64,000 bases of DNA from Algoriphagus sp. AGSA1 (GTDB taxonomy: Bacteria > Bacteroidota > Bacteroidia > Cytophagales > Cyclobacteriaceae): assembly GCF_021390545.1 (NCBI RefSeq), contig NZ_JAJUWR010000007.1:62001-126000 (forward strand), read 5' to 3'. Shown one piece after another: positions 17,642 through 26,744 of this stretch (within the stretch, counting starts at the first letter, position 1; each line of letters opens with the position of its first letter). A program made the translations under genes and the position numbers. The notes below the pieces were generated by a model. It did no database searches and was not told the DNA's origin. It saw only the letters and a program-made list of their open reading frames with translations.

Positions 17642-18678
17642 GAATGGTCAAAAAACGGGAATTCCACTTCCTTCTCAAGTTCTGATGACTTATAAATGGC
17701 CCGGATCAGCTCGACTGATTTCCGGGCTATTCTTCCTTCTACCACCACAGGCTTATTTTCCAAAATTGCATTCACAAAATGCTCCCATTGAGCCCTATGC
17801 AGTGCATGCCCGATTGCCATGGGATCTGCAGCTCCCGAACCTGGATTAGTGTCAGCTAATATCGGCTCACTTTCTTCCCCCTGGATGCTCCATTGTATCA
17901 GTTTTCCTGCTTCGAGAACGGCGCTCCCATTTTTTCCAAAGATCTCCAACCGCTCGGGCAAGCCTGGGTACAAAGCTGTGGATGCTGTAATATTCCCCAA
18001 CGCCCTATTCTCAAAAGTTATAAGTGCGGCTCCCAAATCTTCCCCTTCTATCGGGTGAAGGGCCGTCTTGACTTTAGCAAAAACTGACTTCACATCTCCC
18101 ATCACATCCAGCAACAGGTCAATCGTATGTATGCCTTGATTCATAAAAGCTCCGCCTCCATCTCCTTCCAGTGTTCCTTTCCACGGACTATTGCTGTAAT
18201 ATTCCGGAGCTCTATACCAATTCACATGTGCATTCCCCATCAGCAGCTTACCGAATTTACCGGCCTGAACAGCGGCCTTAAGCTTCAGATAATCAGCCGA
18301 AAACCGGTTTTGGAAAATCACTCCAAGCTTTACCTCATTCTTTTCACAAGCTTCTATTAGCTGATCCGCTCTAGCTAGATTAATCTCAATAGGCTTTTCT
18401 ATCAGTAGATGCTTCCCGGCTTTTGCAGCCAATAACCCAGCTTCCATATGATGACCGCTTGCCGTACAAACACATACAACATCGAGTTCGGGATGGGTCA
18501 AAAAAGCAGAAAGATCAGAGTAGGAATCAATACCAAATTTCTTCTGAGCAGTCTTTGCCCTCTCGGACGAACTGCTACAAAGTGCCACCAGCTCAGCATT
18601 TTCGATTTCAGCGATTGCATCTACATGCTTCCCAGTGATCGCGCCTGTTCCTACTATTCCAATTTTTAGTTGCCTCAT
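17638..18678 (-). CDS. Gfo/Idh/MocA family sugar oxidoreductase
   Basis: 346-aa NAD(P)-dependent dehydrogenase. The N-terminal Rossmann motif is GIVGTGAITGKH (residues 7-18), and EKPIE near residue 95 is the conserved family Lys-Pro element; the C-terminal domain has the mixed sheet segment GGGAFMNQGIHTIDLLLD. Substrates of this family are sugars, uronates or inositols. It overlaps the YiaK-like gene by 4 bp, so both act on one pathway intermediate, but which cannot be read from sequence. Confidence 0.9.
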   Translation of the reverse strand: MRQLKIGIVGTGAITGKHVDAIAEIENAELVALCSSSSERAKTAQKKFGIDSYSDLSAFLTHPELDVVCVCTASGHHMEAGLLAAKAGKHLLIEKPIEINLARADQLIEACEKNEVKLGVIFQNRFSADYLKLKAAVQAGKFGKLLMGNAHVNWYRAPEYYSNSPWKGTLEGDGGGAFMNQGIHTIDLLLDVMGDVKSVFAKVKTALHPIEGEDLGAALITFENRALGNITASTALYPGLPERLEIFGKNGSAVLEAGKLIQWSIQGEESEPILADTNPGSGAADPMAIGHALHRAQWEHFVNAILENKPVVVEGRIARKSVELIRAIYKSSELEKEVEFPFFDHS

Positions 18679-19688
18679 GATTTCAGTTCATTTTGAAGTT
18701 GTTCCCAGAGCTGTTCAGCAATAGGCACTCCGTTGTTAAGATTTTTATTTCGGGTTTCCAGTGTATTTTGTCCCGGATATCTAATTGATTTCCCATCGAA
18801 AGTAGCTGAGTTTTTAAGGTCTTCAATCAATGCATATGACTTGGTTTCCATCCATTCTAAGAGTTCGAGTTTGACCGGATCAAAGCAGAGGAAAACTTGG
18901 GAAACAGCACTTTCATTTCCAGACTTGCCTACTTCAAAGGAAGCATTCCCACCGGAAAGTAACGCTGCAAGAAGATCCAGGATCATACTGAGACCCGAGC
19001 CTTTCCAAAGGCCTATCGGTAATCCCAAATGATTGTTAAGAACAGTTTGAGGATCCTTGGTCAAATTTCCCCTGTCGTCAAATCCTGCTTCATAGTCCAT
19101 TTGCTCACCTTTGGCTTTGGCTATGCTCAGCTTCCCATAAGCATACTGGGAAAACGCCATATCCAGCACTACAGGGCCTTTCTCTCTGGGAATCGCAATT
19201 ACAAGCGGGTTGTTGCCTATTTTGGGCTCACTGCCTCCCCATGCCGGCATATTCGGAATGGTATTGGTGAAGCAAATTCCGATACAGCCGGCCTCCACTG
19301 CCTGCCAGCCAAAATTCCCTCCCCGCATCCAGTGATTGGTATTTTGTAAAGTCACGCAGCTAATCCCAAATTCTTTGGAAAGACGGATCGCCCGGGACAT
19401 GGCAAACTCCGCATTAAGATTTCCCACTCCCTGCTGGCCATCCCATCGCTCAAACATTCCAAGCTGGCTCAGGATGACAGGTTCCTTATCAGGATTGACC
19501 AACCCTTTTCGGATAAAGTCAAGAAAAAGAAAGAAACGGTTTACACCATGTGAGCGCACGCCGTCCAGATCGGCTTTGGCAAAAAGTAGCGCACATTGTT
19601 GTGCCCGCTCCTTCGCCAATCCATACTTAAGTAATATTTCCTTTAGCGTTGTACTGACTTGCCCGAAAGGAATTAGAAGATCAACCAT
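18675..19688 (-). CDS. YiaK-like 2,3-diketo-L-gulonate / malate-lactate family dehydrogenase
   Basis: I start at the ATG at 19688 (MVDLLIPFGQVST); 18 open upstream codons lack homologous character. The 337-aa protein is an Ldh2/YlbC-fold NAD(P)H oxidoreductase with the catalytic His in SHGVNRF near residue 44 and the QNTNHWMRGGNFGWQAVEAG segment diagnostic of the YiaK branch that reduces 2,3-diketo-L-gulonate. Next to a Gfo/Idh gene and the uronate cluster, a role in sugar-acid interconversion is likely. Exact substrate unproven. Confidence 0.85.
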   Translation of the reverse strand: MVDLLIPFGQVSTTLKEILLKYGLAKERAQQCALLFAKADLDGVRSHGVNRFFLFLDFIRKGLVNPDKEPVILSQLGMFERWDGQQGVGNLNAEFAMSRAIRLSKEFGISCVTLQNTNHWMRGGNFGWQAVEAGCIGICFTNTIPNMPAWGGSEPKIGNNPLVIAIPREKGPVVLDMAFSQYAYGKLSIAKAKGEQMDYEAGFDDRGNLTKDPQTVLNNHLGLPIGLWKGSGLSMILDLLAALLSGGNASFEVGKSGNESAVSQVFLCFDPVKLELLEWMETKSYALIEDLKNSATFDGKSIRYPGQNTLETRNKNLNNGVPIAEQLWEQLQNELKS

Positions 19689-19763
19689 TGAAAAATCGAA
19701 TTTTAAACCGTGATATGCTCTAAGATAAAATCTACGATGCAATTATGTCCCATGTGTCACAAA

Positions 19764-20147
19764 CTATATCATGGGAGTGGCGCGCTTGCACAGTTGCAAT
19801 GCCAATCCCCAAGGATCCTTCACCATCACAAGATGCGATCCATCAGGCAAAATATCATCAGAAATCAACTTGCCTCCCGCTTTGACCAAACGGTCTCTAT
19901 CTGAATTGGGATCCTCTGAAACCAATGCCAGATGAACTGCTAAAGGATGTAACTTTTCAAAATCCAATGTTTCTCCCTTAGAGTTGGAATAGATCTCGAT
20001 CATCACTGTGCCGCTGTCATCCGCCAAAAAAGTCATGTACGGAGGTTCATCCATTTTCTTGACCACTTTAAGGCCTAGATGCTCTTCATACCAAAGTGAT
20101 GCTGCAGAAGCATTGCTTACATTTAGTGCAAAATGTTCAAATTTCAT
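19764..20147 (-). CDS. VOC (glyoxalase/dioxygenase fold) family protein
   Basis: 127-aa single VOC domain: starts FEHFALNVSNASAASLWYEEHLGL, with metal-ligand-type residues in HFALNV, IEIY and LVMVKDPWGLALQL. Such small proteins are metal-dependent isomerases, lyases or binding proteins. It lies upstream of, and on the same strand as, the YiaK-like and Gfo/Idh genes, so a sugar-acid role is plausible. Confidence 0.85.
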   Translation of the reverse strand: MKFEHFALNVSNASAASLWYEEHLGLKVVKKMDEPPYMTFLADDSGTVMIEIYSNSKGETLDFEKLHPLAVHLALVSEDPNSDRDRLVKAGGKLISDDILPDGSHLVMVKDPWGLALQLCKRATPMI

Positions 20148-20221
20148 TTTCGATTAGTATTTTTTACAACTTATGATTTTTAAAAATACATTTTACTACC
20201 GACTAGACGTACTTTAAAAGA

Positions 20222-20250
20222 AGAAGGTGCGGCAATGCCACACCCTTTTC
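20222..20250 (-). terminator. Hairpin terminator after the PUL operon
   Basis: GAAGGTGCGGCA and TGCCACACCCTTTTC form a GC-rich stem with few mismatches. It lies beyond the esterase stop, the last gene of the minus-strand pectin operon, and before the VOC gene. Confidence 0.55.
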
Positions 20251-20382
20251 CCAATTAATAATAACCCATTTCTGTTAACTTACAAAAGTATTCTCCACTG
20301 CTTATCTTCTGAATCAAACCTTCCTGCAACCCCATATCTTTAAAATTATAATTGTTGACACCTGAATCGACCCATAAGTGAG

Positions 20383-21210
20383 TTATAAATGAAAAACAAT
20401 ACCTAAAAATGCTACTATAGTATTTACTGTAGATTCAAACCAAGGCTCGTACAACCAAAATGGATGTGGAGTATCCGGAAAAGTATGCACTTCTGAATAA
20501 ACTCCCCTCTCGTCCAATTTACCAATCAGCTCCTCTCTACCTGCGTGAAATCTCGGATTTTGAGAATTGATAAAAAGCATGGGTTTTAAATCCGGGGATT
20601 TCAGATACAAAGGGGAGGCAGCATCCCATATTTGAGGTTTTTGCGCATAAGTACCTCCTAGCCACTCTGAGGCTACTTGGCCTTCGGCAGATTCTGGATG
20701 ATGAAATGCCAAAATCCCATCCATATCAACCACTGCCTTTACCGACGCATTGACCTCCAATTCCGTGGCTCCTTCATATTCCTGCGTATTCGTGAATCCC
20801 ACAAGGGCAGCTATCTGCCCGCCAGCCGAACTGCCGGATATAGCCATTCTACCAGAATCAATCCCAAATTCATGTGCATGTACTTTCAACCATCTAATAG
20901 CCTCCTTTACATCATGAATCGCGGCGGGATATTGCGCCTCCGGGGAAAGTCTATACTCCACCACTGCCGTCACGAATCCCCGCTCTGCCAAGGCTATTGC
21001 CATCGGAACCTGAAGCTCCTTATTCCCGGATCTCCATCCACCTCCATGAATCATCACTATCCCCGGACGTGATGATCCCGCCTGAACGGGAGAAAACACG
21101 TCCAGTCCCAGCTCTCTATTCCCAAGCTTTTTATAGACATGGCCTCTACTTTCAATTACTGTCCCACTCGATCGGATAGCTAAAGGCTTGATCTGCGGAA
21201 AATTTTTCAC
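20383..21210 (-). CDS. Alpha/beta-hydrolase, BD-FAE/acetyl-xylan-esterase-like (possibly N-terminally disrupted)
   Basis: 275-aa serine hydrolase: oxyanion motif MIHGGGW near residue 53, nucleophile elbow GSSAGG (SGSSAGGQIAALVGF) near residue 132, and a late His in TFPDTPHPFW, giving a full catalytic triad. Similar enzymes remove acetyl, methyl or feruloyl esters from pectin. It starts at GTG (21208-21210) with no signal peptide, although neighbours are exported. The same frame continues upstream for 17 coding-looking codons to a TAG at 21262-21264, then 20 more, so the true N-terminus may have been lost. Last gene of the pectin operon. Confidence 0.8.
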   Translation of the reverse strand: MKNFPQIKPLAIRSSGTVIESRGHVYKKLGNRELGLDVFSPVQAGSSRPGIVMIHGGGWRSGNKELQVPMAIALAERGFVTAVVEYRLSPEAQYPAAIHDVKEAIRWLKVHAHEFGIDSGRMAISGSSAGGQIAALVGFTNTQEYEGATELEVNASVKAVVDMDGILAFHHPESAEGQVASEWLGGTYAQKPQIWDAASPLYLKSPDLKPMLFINSQNPRFHAGREELIGKLDERGVYSEVHTFPDTPHPFWLYEPWFESTVNTIVAFLGIVFHL

Positions 21211-21261
21211 ATCCTTTTTCCAAGCATCTTCCAGGTTGAAAGAATTGTCTTTTTCGTACCC

Positions 21262-21264
21262 CTA
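21262..21264 (-). other. In-frame TAG upstream of the esterase
   Basis: The stop interrupts a frame that reads protein-like on both sides (FAGKTKPLDSFGNRW before it, then GYEKDNSFNLEDAWKK into the esterase). The upstream part is short, ended by a TGA 21 codons further on. Confidence 0.4.
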
Positions 21265-21358
21265 CCAGCGGTTTCCAAAAGAATCAAGCGGCTTGGTCTT
21301 TCCTGCGAACACTTCATAAATCCGCTGTCAACAGTGGACTGTGACCAGTTGACTTTTT

Positions 21359-22111
21359 TTAATCTTTCAGATATTTCTTCAACTCAGGCAGTTCTCTTCT
21401 CAATTCTTCGACTGCCAAATCACTTACTTTGAAAGCCCCTGTGGGAGACAAATGTGTATCGTCTTCTCTCCCTTCAGGAAATTGGGAATAATCGCCCGAA
21501 CGATAATGTAGGAAAAGCTCCTTGGATTTCTCCACTCCGAATTGCTCGATGACCTCCACGGTTTTGGCATGAAGATCAAAAAGCGGCACCTTCATTTCCG
21601 CTGCCACCTCCCGGACTACTTCAGAATAGCGTCCATGGGTATCCATCAGCTTCCCATGTTCATCAAAACTCCTTCTAGAAATCGGTGTGGCAAGAACAGG
21701 CTTACCCTTTTTTTCCCGCACCTCTTCCACAAAACGCTTCAGGTTATCCCTGTACGTGGAATCAGCAAATGCATATCGATCTTTAGCATTGATTTTCTGG
21801 TCATTGTGACCGAATTCAATGATCACATAATCTCCGGGATTGATACGCTTCATTACCGCTTTCCAACGTCCCTCAGCACGGAAACTCTTCGTGCTTCTCC
21901 CATTCTTCGCATGATTTTCAAAGCGGATACCTTCCTTGAAATACAGTGGAAATACCTGTCCCCAACCTTTTTCCGGATTGCTTCCAGCGTAAGGTTTATC
22001 GGCCATCGTGGAATCACCGACTAGGAAAACCGTGATTTCCTCCTGTGCTTTTTGGAACGAGACAATACCAAAAAACAGCATTCCCAAAATGATTGTTTTG
22101 ATCTGTTTCAT
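21359..22111 (-). CDS. Rhamnogalacturonan acetylesterase, SGNH/GDSL (CE12-type)
   Basis: 250-aa exported SGNH hydrolase with signal peptide. Block I is VFLVGDSTMADK with the nucleophilic Ser near residue 34, block II NHAKNGRSTKSF, block III IIEFGHNDQK and block V DDTHLSPTGAF with the catalytic Asp/His. This is the pattern of rhamnogalacturonan acetylesterases that deacetylate RG-I/homogalacturonan galacturonate. It sits within the pectin operon between GH28 and the esterase. Confidence 0.93.
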   Translation of the reverse strand: MKQIKTIILGMLFFGIVSFQKAQEEITVFLVGDSTMADKPYAGSNPEKGWGQVFPLYFKEGIRFENHAKNGRSTKSFRAEGRWKAVMKRINPGDYVIIEFGHNDQKINAKDRYAFADSTYRDNLKRFVEEVREKKGKPVLATPISRRSFDEHGKLMDTHGRYSEVVREVAAEMKVPLFDLHAKTVEVIEQFGVEKSKELFLHYRSGDYSQFPEGREDDTHLSPTGAFKVSDLAVEELRRELPELKKYLKD

Positions 22112-22306
22112 TTAATTCTACACGCGTAAATACTTAATTCATACCCCTTTACCTTATTAGGTTTCAATAAGGGAAAATCCCCCTTGCCCTCTTTAGTAAA
22201 GGGGAGATTGCCTAACCTAAACCTCAACAATTATTGATAACCCCATAAGCTTTTACAAAATAGCTATCCTGCTGTCGACCGTGGACTGAGCTCTGTTGTC
22301 CTTCTT

Positions 22307-24004
22307 CTATTTCAGTTTAACAGCAGCTTCCGAAGCTCCACTTCCAATCGAAATTTCAGAAGCAGATTTGAAGTCTTTTTTATCAAAAGTGATGTCAGAA
22401 GTTTTGTTCCCCAAAACCCTCACAGGAGACACCCCATTCTCTTCAAATGAAAAACCACTTACACTCACCCCTTCACTGTTATATACAGTCAAAGAAGAAT
22501 CTTTCGTTCCCAGCACTTTTACATTTTTCAGTACTAGGCCTGATGCATCTATAGCAGTTATGCCTTTTTCAGCCTCTAAGACTGAGTTTTCCAAACTCAC
22601 ATTTTTCAGCTTCATCTCAGGAAGCCCCATAAAGAAGCCTGCGATACCTGATCCAGATACATAAATATCCTTCATACTGATATTTTGGAAGGAAGGGGTT
22701 TCTTCCGTCACCGGAAGCAAAGTCTCATCCCTTGCCTCGTCTTCGGCATTTTGATCATCTTCCAAAATAGGTGAATTGCCACTGTAAAACATGTTGAAGC
22801 GGATAGCCTCACCAGGAATACCTATCATATGGATGTTTGAAATCCAGATATTCTCTACTACTCCCCCTCTCCCCCTGGTGCTTTTGAAGCGCAACCCTAC
22901 GTCAGTCCCAATAAAGGTGCAATTAGAAACATGGACGTTTTTCACTCCACCGGACATTTCACTTCCGACTACAAACCCTCCATGTGCATGATAGACGATG
23001 TTGTTTTTCACTATCACATTCTCCGTCGGCATTCCCCGGTCACGACCATCCTTATCTTTTCCTGATTTGAAGCATATCGCATCATCTCCCACATCAAAGG
23101 TATTATTGTAAATCAGTACATTTTTGCAAGATTCCAGATCCAGGCCGTCACCATTCTGGGAATACCAGGGATTGCGCACATTCAAATTTCGGACGATAAT
23201 ATCTTCGCTCATCAAGGGATGAATATTCCAAGCCGGAGAATTCTGGAATGTCGGCCCGTCCAATAGCACACGCTTGCTTTCTCTAATACTTACCATCACC
23301 GGACGAAGAAAATCCTTCATTTTCTCCAAAGCCGCACGATCCTTTATATCCGGCACATTGAAGCTGCTGCTGGCATTGTACCCATCCAGAGATCCTTGGG
23401 TAGGAAACCATATCTGCCCTTTTGCATCCAAAACCCCTCCGGAATTTACCAGTTTTTTCCACTGTGCCTCTGTCATTTTGCCTTTCTTCACAAACCTCCA
23501 CGCATCTCCATTTCCATCTATCGTGCCTTTTCCTGTGATTGCAATATTTTCCACACGGTATGCATTGATCGGTGAAATACAGCGGACAGTATTAAGCCCT
23601 TCGAAACTCGTATCCACCAAAGGGTAATCATCAAAATCACGGCTAAAAAGAATCAAAGCCCCATCTTCCAAATGAAGATTAACATTACTTAGCAGTGTAA
23701 TCGGGCCTGTCAACCAAATCCCCCTTGATACCACGACTTTTCCTCCCCCGTTTGAATTTACGGCTTCTATCGCAGCTTTGAAGGCTTCGGAGTTTTTGAA
23801 GACCCCATCTCCTACAGCTCCATATTCCGTGATATTTTTCTCCAAATCCGGAAAGCTCGTTTCCTTTACCTTAGGCATATCAAACTCCACACCCTCGTAC
23901 ATGCTTTCCAATGATTGCTGCGCAAAAGAAGGCAAAATCATTCCGGTCAAAACGAGCGTGAGAACCGCTCTGATCATTATCAGTTTCATATTTTGGGTGT
24001 TCAT
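22307..24004 (-). CDS. GH28 polygalacturonase-type right-handed beta-helix hydrolase
   Basis: I choose the ATG at 24004 (MNTQNMKLIM), with signal peptide ending at SFAQQ; the frame is open for 18 more codons. The 565-aa protein starts with NITEYGAVGDGVFKNSEAFKAAIEA and continues as beta-helix. GH28 motifs are recognisable but variant: NGD (for NTD) in QNGDGLD, the DD acids in VGDDAICFKSG, AHGG in place of GHG before FVVGSEMSGG, and RFK for RIK in LRFKST. The pattern is closest to exo-polygalacturonases. A C-terminal domain of about 130 aa follows the helix. Pectin operon gene. Confidence 0.9.
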   Translation of the reverse strand: MNTQNMKLIMIRAVLTLVLTGMILPSFAQQSLESMYEGVEFDMPKVKETSFPDLEKNITEYGAVGDGVFKNSEAFKAAIEAVNSNGGGKVVVSRGIWLTGPITLLSNVNLHLEDGALILFSRDFDDYPLVDTSFEGLNTVRCISPINAYRVENIAITGKGTIDGNGDAWRFVKKGKMTEAQWKKLVNSGGVLDAKGQIWFPTQGSLDGYNASSSFNVPDIKDRAALEKMKDFLRPVMVSIRESKRVLLDGPTFQNSPAWNIHPLMSEDIIVRNLNVRNPWYSQNGDGLDLESCKNVLIYNNTFDVGDDAICFKSGKDKDGRDRGMPTENVIVKNNIVYHAHGGFVVGSEMSGGVKNVHVSNCTFIGTDVGLRFKSTRGRGGVVENIWISNIHMIGIPGEAIRFNMFYSGNSPILEDDQNAEDEARDETLLPVTEETPSFQNISMKDIYVSGSGIAGFFMGLPEMKLKNVSLENSVLEAEKGITAIDASGLVLKNVKVLGTKDSSLTVYNSEGVSVSGFSFEENGVSPVRVLGNKTSDITFDKKDFKSASEISIGSGASEAAVKLK

Positions 24005-24117
24005 ATTTGTTTTTTTTCCATCTAATTTTTCTGAGTCAAATGTGCCAAAACCAAGCACTTTTCAACCATTCAATTTTTTACTACTTCCACAATCCAAACT
24101 TCAGACTTTCCTGCTTC

Positions 24118-25743
24118 CTAATTCCTAAATCTAAACCAATCCACATCGGCAAATCCGCTGTCGTTGGTGGTGGTATTTCTTATGGCAAAAAGCCCCACTT
24201 TAGCTCCTATCCACTTTCCGGGAACAGCCGTGAATAGCTCTTCAATTTGGTTGAATTTCTTTCCGTCTTCTGAATAAGAAAATGAGCATATTCCTCCTTT
24301 ACTTACCTGCACACGAAGCTGCACTGTGTTTTTGTCCAATGTCGCGATCTTCTTTTTCGCTTCAGTTTTGCCATTCTCCGCATCAATGCAGGTTACATAG
24401 TTTAAAGCTATTCCTCCTTCAATGCTTTCCAAAGCCAGATAAGCGTAACTCATTCCCATCACTATCAACCCTACCTGTTCGTTTTGTAGCTTTGGGTTTG
24501 GGTTGAAACTGAGAGAAGTAGTGGTGGTAAATTCCTCTGCCGGAAATTTCTGTAAAAGCAGATTGGGAGCATCCCATAGATTTTTAGCATTCTCTGGAAG
24601 TTGGGCAGTAAAGAGCCGCAGCTTCCCCTGAGCAGGATTGGCAAAAGCCCACTTAGCTTCAGGGTTTGCCTGCCACTGCCATTGAAGCCCAATATTATCC
24701 CCATCAAACTCATCCGAATCGGCTGGGGTAGTGATCGCTTGATTAGCTTTCACGGCCGGTTTAGTAAAACTCAACACTGGTTGTCCCGTGCCATCCCCAT
24801 CTACATCCTCCCCCATGGTAGGCCAGTCATCGATCCAACTCATTGGTTGTAAATGTGTGATCCTGCCATAAGCATCCACATCCTGAAAATGCACAAACCA
24901 ATCCTCACCCATGTCTGTATCAATCCAAGCTCCCTGATGTGGGCCATTGATTGGTGTATCGCCCTGCGCCAGTGAAATATGCTCTTCATAAGGCCCGTAG
25001 GGAGTTGAGGATCTTAGGATCAACTGCCACCCCGTAGAGACACCACCTGCCGGCGCGAAAATATAGTAATAGCCGTTTCTCTTGTAAAACTTGGTGCCTT
25101 CCACAGTAGGATGGGCGTCGTGCCCATCAAAAACCAGTTTACCCGCCCCCGTGGTCTTAGTACCTTCCCAATTCATCGGCTTCACCACCAATATGCTTTT
25201 GATGCCTGCACGGCTTCCTGCATAGGCATGGGATAGGTACGCCTTACCATCTTCATCCCAAAGCGGACAGGGATCAATCAACCCTTTACCAGCTTCCACC
25301 AGCACAGGTGCTTCCCACTCACTAAGCGGATCCTTGGTTTTCACCATGTAAATCCCAAAATCCGGATCCCCCCAATAAATGTAGAATTCCTCTTCATGAT
25401 ATCGAATGGCAGGTGCCCATACCCCGTTTCCATGTTGCGGGGTCGAAAAGTGACCGATTGGAACTTGTCTCGGCAGGGCATAATTCACTAGATTCCAGTT
25501 CACCAAATCCTTGGAATGCAATATCGGCAAGCCCGGAACGGTATTGAAGGAAGAGGCCGTCATGTAGAAATCTTCCCCTACACGAACTACGTCTGGATCC
25601 GAGTAATCTGCATGTAAAATGGGATTGATATACGTGCCGTCCCCCTGATCGGCAACCCAAACATCTGACACCTTGTTTTGCTGAGCATAAACAGCACTTG
25701 AAACTGCCAGCATAACCCAAAAACTATAAATTAATTTTTTCAT
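24118..25743 (-). CDS. GH43 family glycoside hydrolase with C-terminal lectin-like domain
   Basis: I start at the ATG at 25743 (MKKLIYSFWVMLAV), with signal peptide ending at YAQQ. The 541-aa enzyme has a five-bladed propeller: catalytic base Asp in HADYSDPDVV near residue 48, pKa-tuning Asp in LIDPCPLW, and acid Glu in HPTVEGTKF. From about residue 335 a beta-sandwich of the GH43 C-terminal concanavalin type follows. Subfamilies with this layout act as arabinofuranosidase, xylosidase or exo-galactosidase; in this operon arabinan or galactan side-chain removal from RG-I is likely. Confidence 0.9.
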   Translation of the reverse strand: MKKLIYSFWVMLAVSSAVYAQQNKVSDVWVADQGDGTYINPILHADYSDPDVVRVGEDFYMTASSFNTVPGLPILHSKDLVNWNLVNYALPRQVPIGHFSTPQHGNGVWAPAIRYHEEEFYIYWGDPDFGIYMVKTKDPLSEWEAPVLVEAGKGLIDPCPLWDEDGKAYLSHAYAGSRAGIKSILVVKPMNWEGTKTTGAGKLVFDGHDAHPTVEGTKFYKRNGYYYIFAPAGGVSTGWQLILRSSTPYGPYEEHISLAQGDTPINGPHQGAWIDTDMGEDWFVHFQDVDAYGRITHLQPMSWIDDWPTMGEDVDGDGTGQPVLSFTKPAVKANQAITTPADSDEFDGDNIGLQWQWQANPEAKWAFANPAQGKLRLFTAQLPENAKNLWDAPNLLLQKFPAEEFTTTTSLSFNPNPKLQNEQVGLIVMGMSYAYLALESIEGGIALNYVTCIDAENGKTEAKKKIATLDKNTVQLRVQVSKGGICSFSYSEDGKKFNQIEELFTAVPGKWIGAKVGLFAIRNTTTNDSGFADVDWFRFRN

Positions 25744-25763
25744 TAAAATCTTATTTCTACTCC

Positions 25764-26744
25764 TCACTTGCTAATTCTGCTTTTGGGATCCCACCCATCT
25801 TCTCCTGCCAAAACCGCTTTTACAGTGTAGATTTCAGCTTCATCTTCAGTTAATTGATGTGACCAGGAAACCCGCTCAGCTGCCTTTGCACCTGGCCCTG
25901 TAGAGCCATATTCTGCATAGAAAGCTGTTTGCTCTGCATGGGGCTTGCTCCAGTTGTGCCATCCCTCGGGTTTGATATGGCTTCCCATTTCAGTATTGAT
26001 AAAGACCGTTTTTGCATAATCACGCCACGGCCTTCCTAGGTAAGCAGAGCCATTTTCACCTTCACCTGTCAGTTTGCAATTGATGAAAACGAAACCGAAT
26101 TCCGTTGCTTCTTCTGTAGATGCAGCGGTTACATAGCTTCCTCCTTTTTTGGAGAAAATCTCACAGTTTTCGAAGACCGCAGTTGACCAGCCGAAGATAA
26201 AATCGACTGTTCCTTCTATATAGCAATCCTTATAATATTGCCTGCTACGATCTCCATGGGGATATAGTGTATCCTGAAAGCCCAAAAACCTACATTGTTC
26301 GAATATGACTTTATCACCATCCACCCTTACTGCCACCGCCTGACCTACAGGCCCAGCGGAATTCTCAAATGTGATATTCTTGGCGTAGAAACCGTCTCCG
26401 AACACGAAAAAACTGGTGGAACCTGTCGTGCCCATTTCTTCACCAAATTTGTTTTTCTTTTGGGCAAAATCATCGTGAGTCACTAAGGTAGTTTCAGCAT
26501 CTTCACCAATCAGAGAAACATTTGTTTTCGAAGCCGCCAGTACCAATTTCTCTTTATAAACTCCAGGCTTTAGCTGGATCCTGGTTTCATTTTTCCGAAA
26601 ATCAGGAACAGCATCAAATGCTTCTTGAATAGTCTTGAAATCACCGGATCCGTCGCTTGCCACAACAAAGTCAAACTCCTGACCTTGGGTTAGCAAAGAA
26701 CAAAAACACAATAAAAGTGTAAGCACTACCTTAATCATCTGCAT
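25764..26744 (-). CDS. Pectin methylesterase (CE8)
   Basis: 326-aa exported beta-helix pectinesterase, with signal peptide ending in TQG. Catalytic motifs are all present: acid/base Asp in GFQDTLYPHG, nucleophile Asp in GTVDFIFGWS, and Arg in YLGRPWRDYA. It hydrolyses methyl esters of homogalacturonan so that GH28 and GH105 enzymes can act. The alternative ATG two codons inside (26738) is equally good. It overlaps the GH105 gene by 14 bp. Confidence 0.95.
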   Translation of the reverse strand: MQMIKVVLTLLLCFCSLLTQGQEFDFVVASDGSGDFKTIQEAFDAVPDFRKNETRIQLKPGVYKEKLVLAASKTNVSLIGEDAETTLVTHDDFAQKKNKFGEEMGTTGSTSFFVFGDGFYAKNITFENSAGPVGQAVAVRVDGDKVIFEQCRFLGFQDTLYPHGDRSRQYYKDCYIEGTVDFIFGWSTAVFENCEIFSKKGGSYVTAASTEEATEFGFVFINCKLTGEGENGSAYLGRPWRDYAKTVFINTEMGSHIKPEGWHNWSKPHAEQTAFYAEYGSTGPGAKAAERVSWSHQLTEDEAEIYTVKAVLAGEDGWDPKSRISK

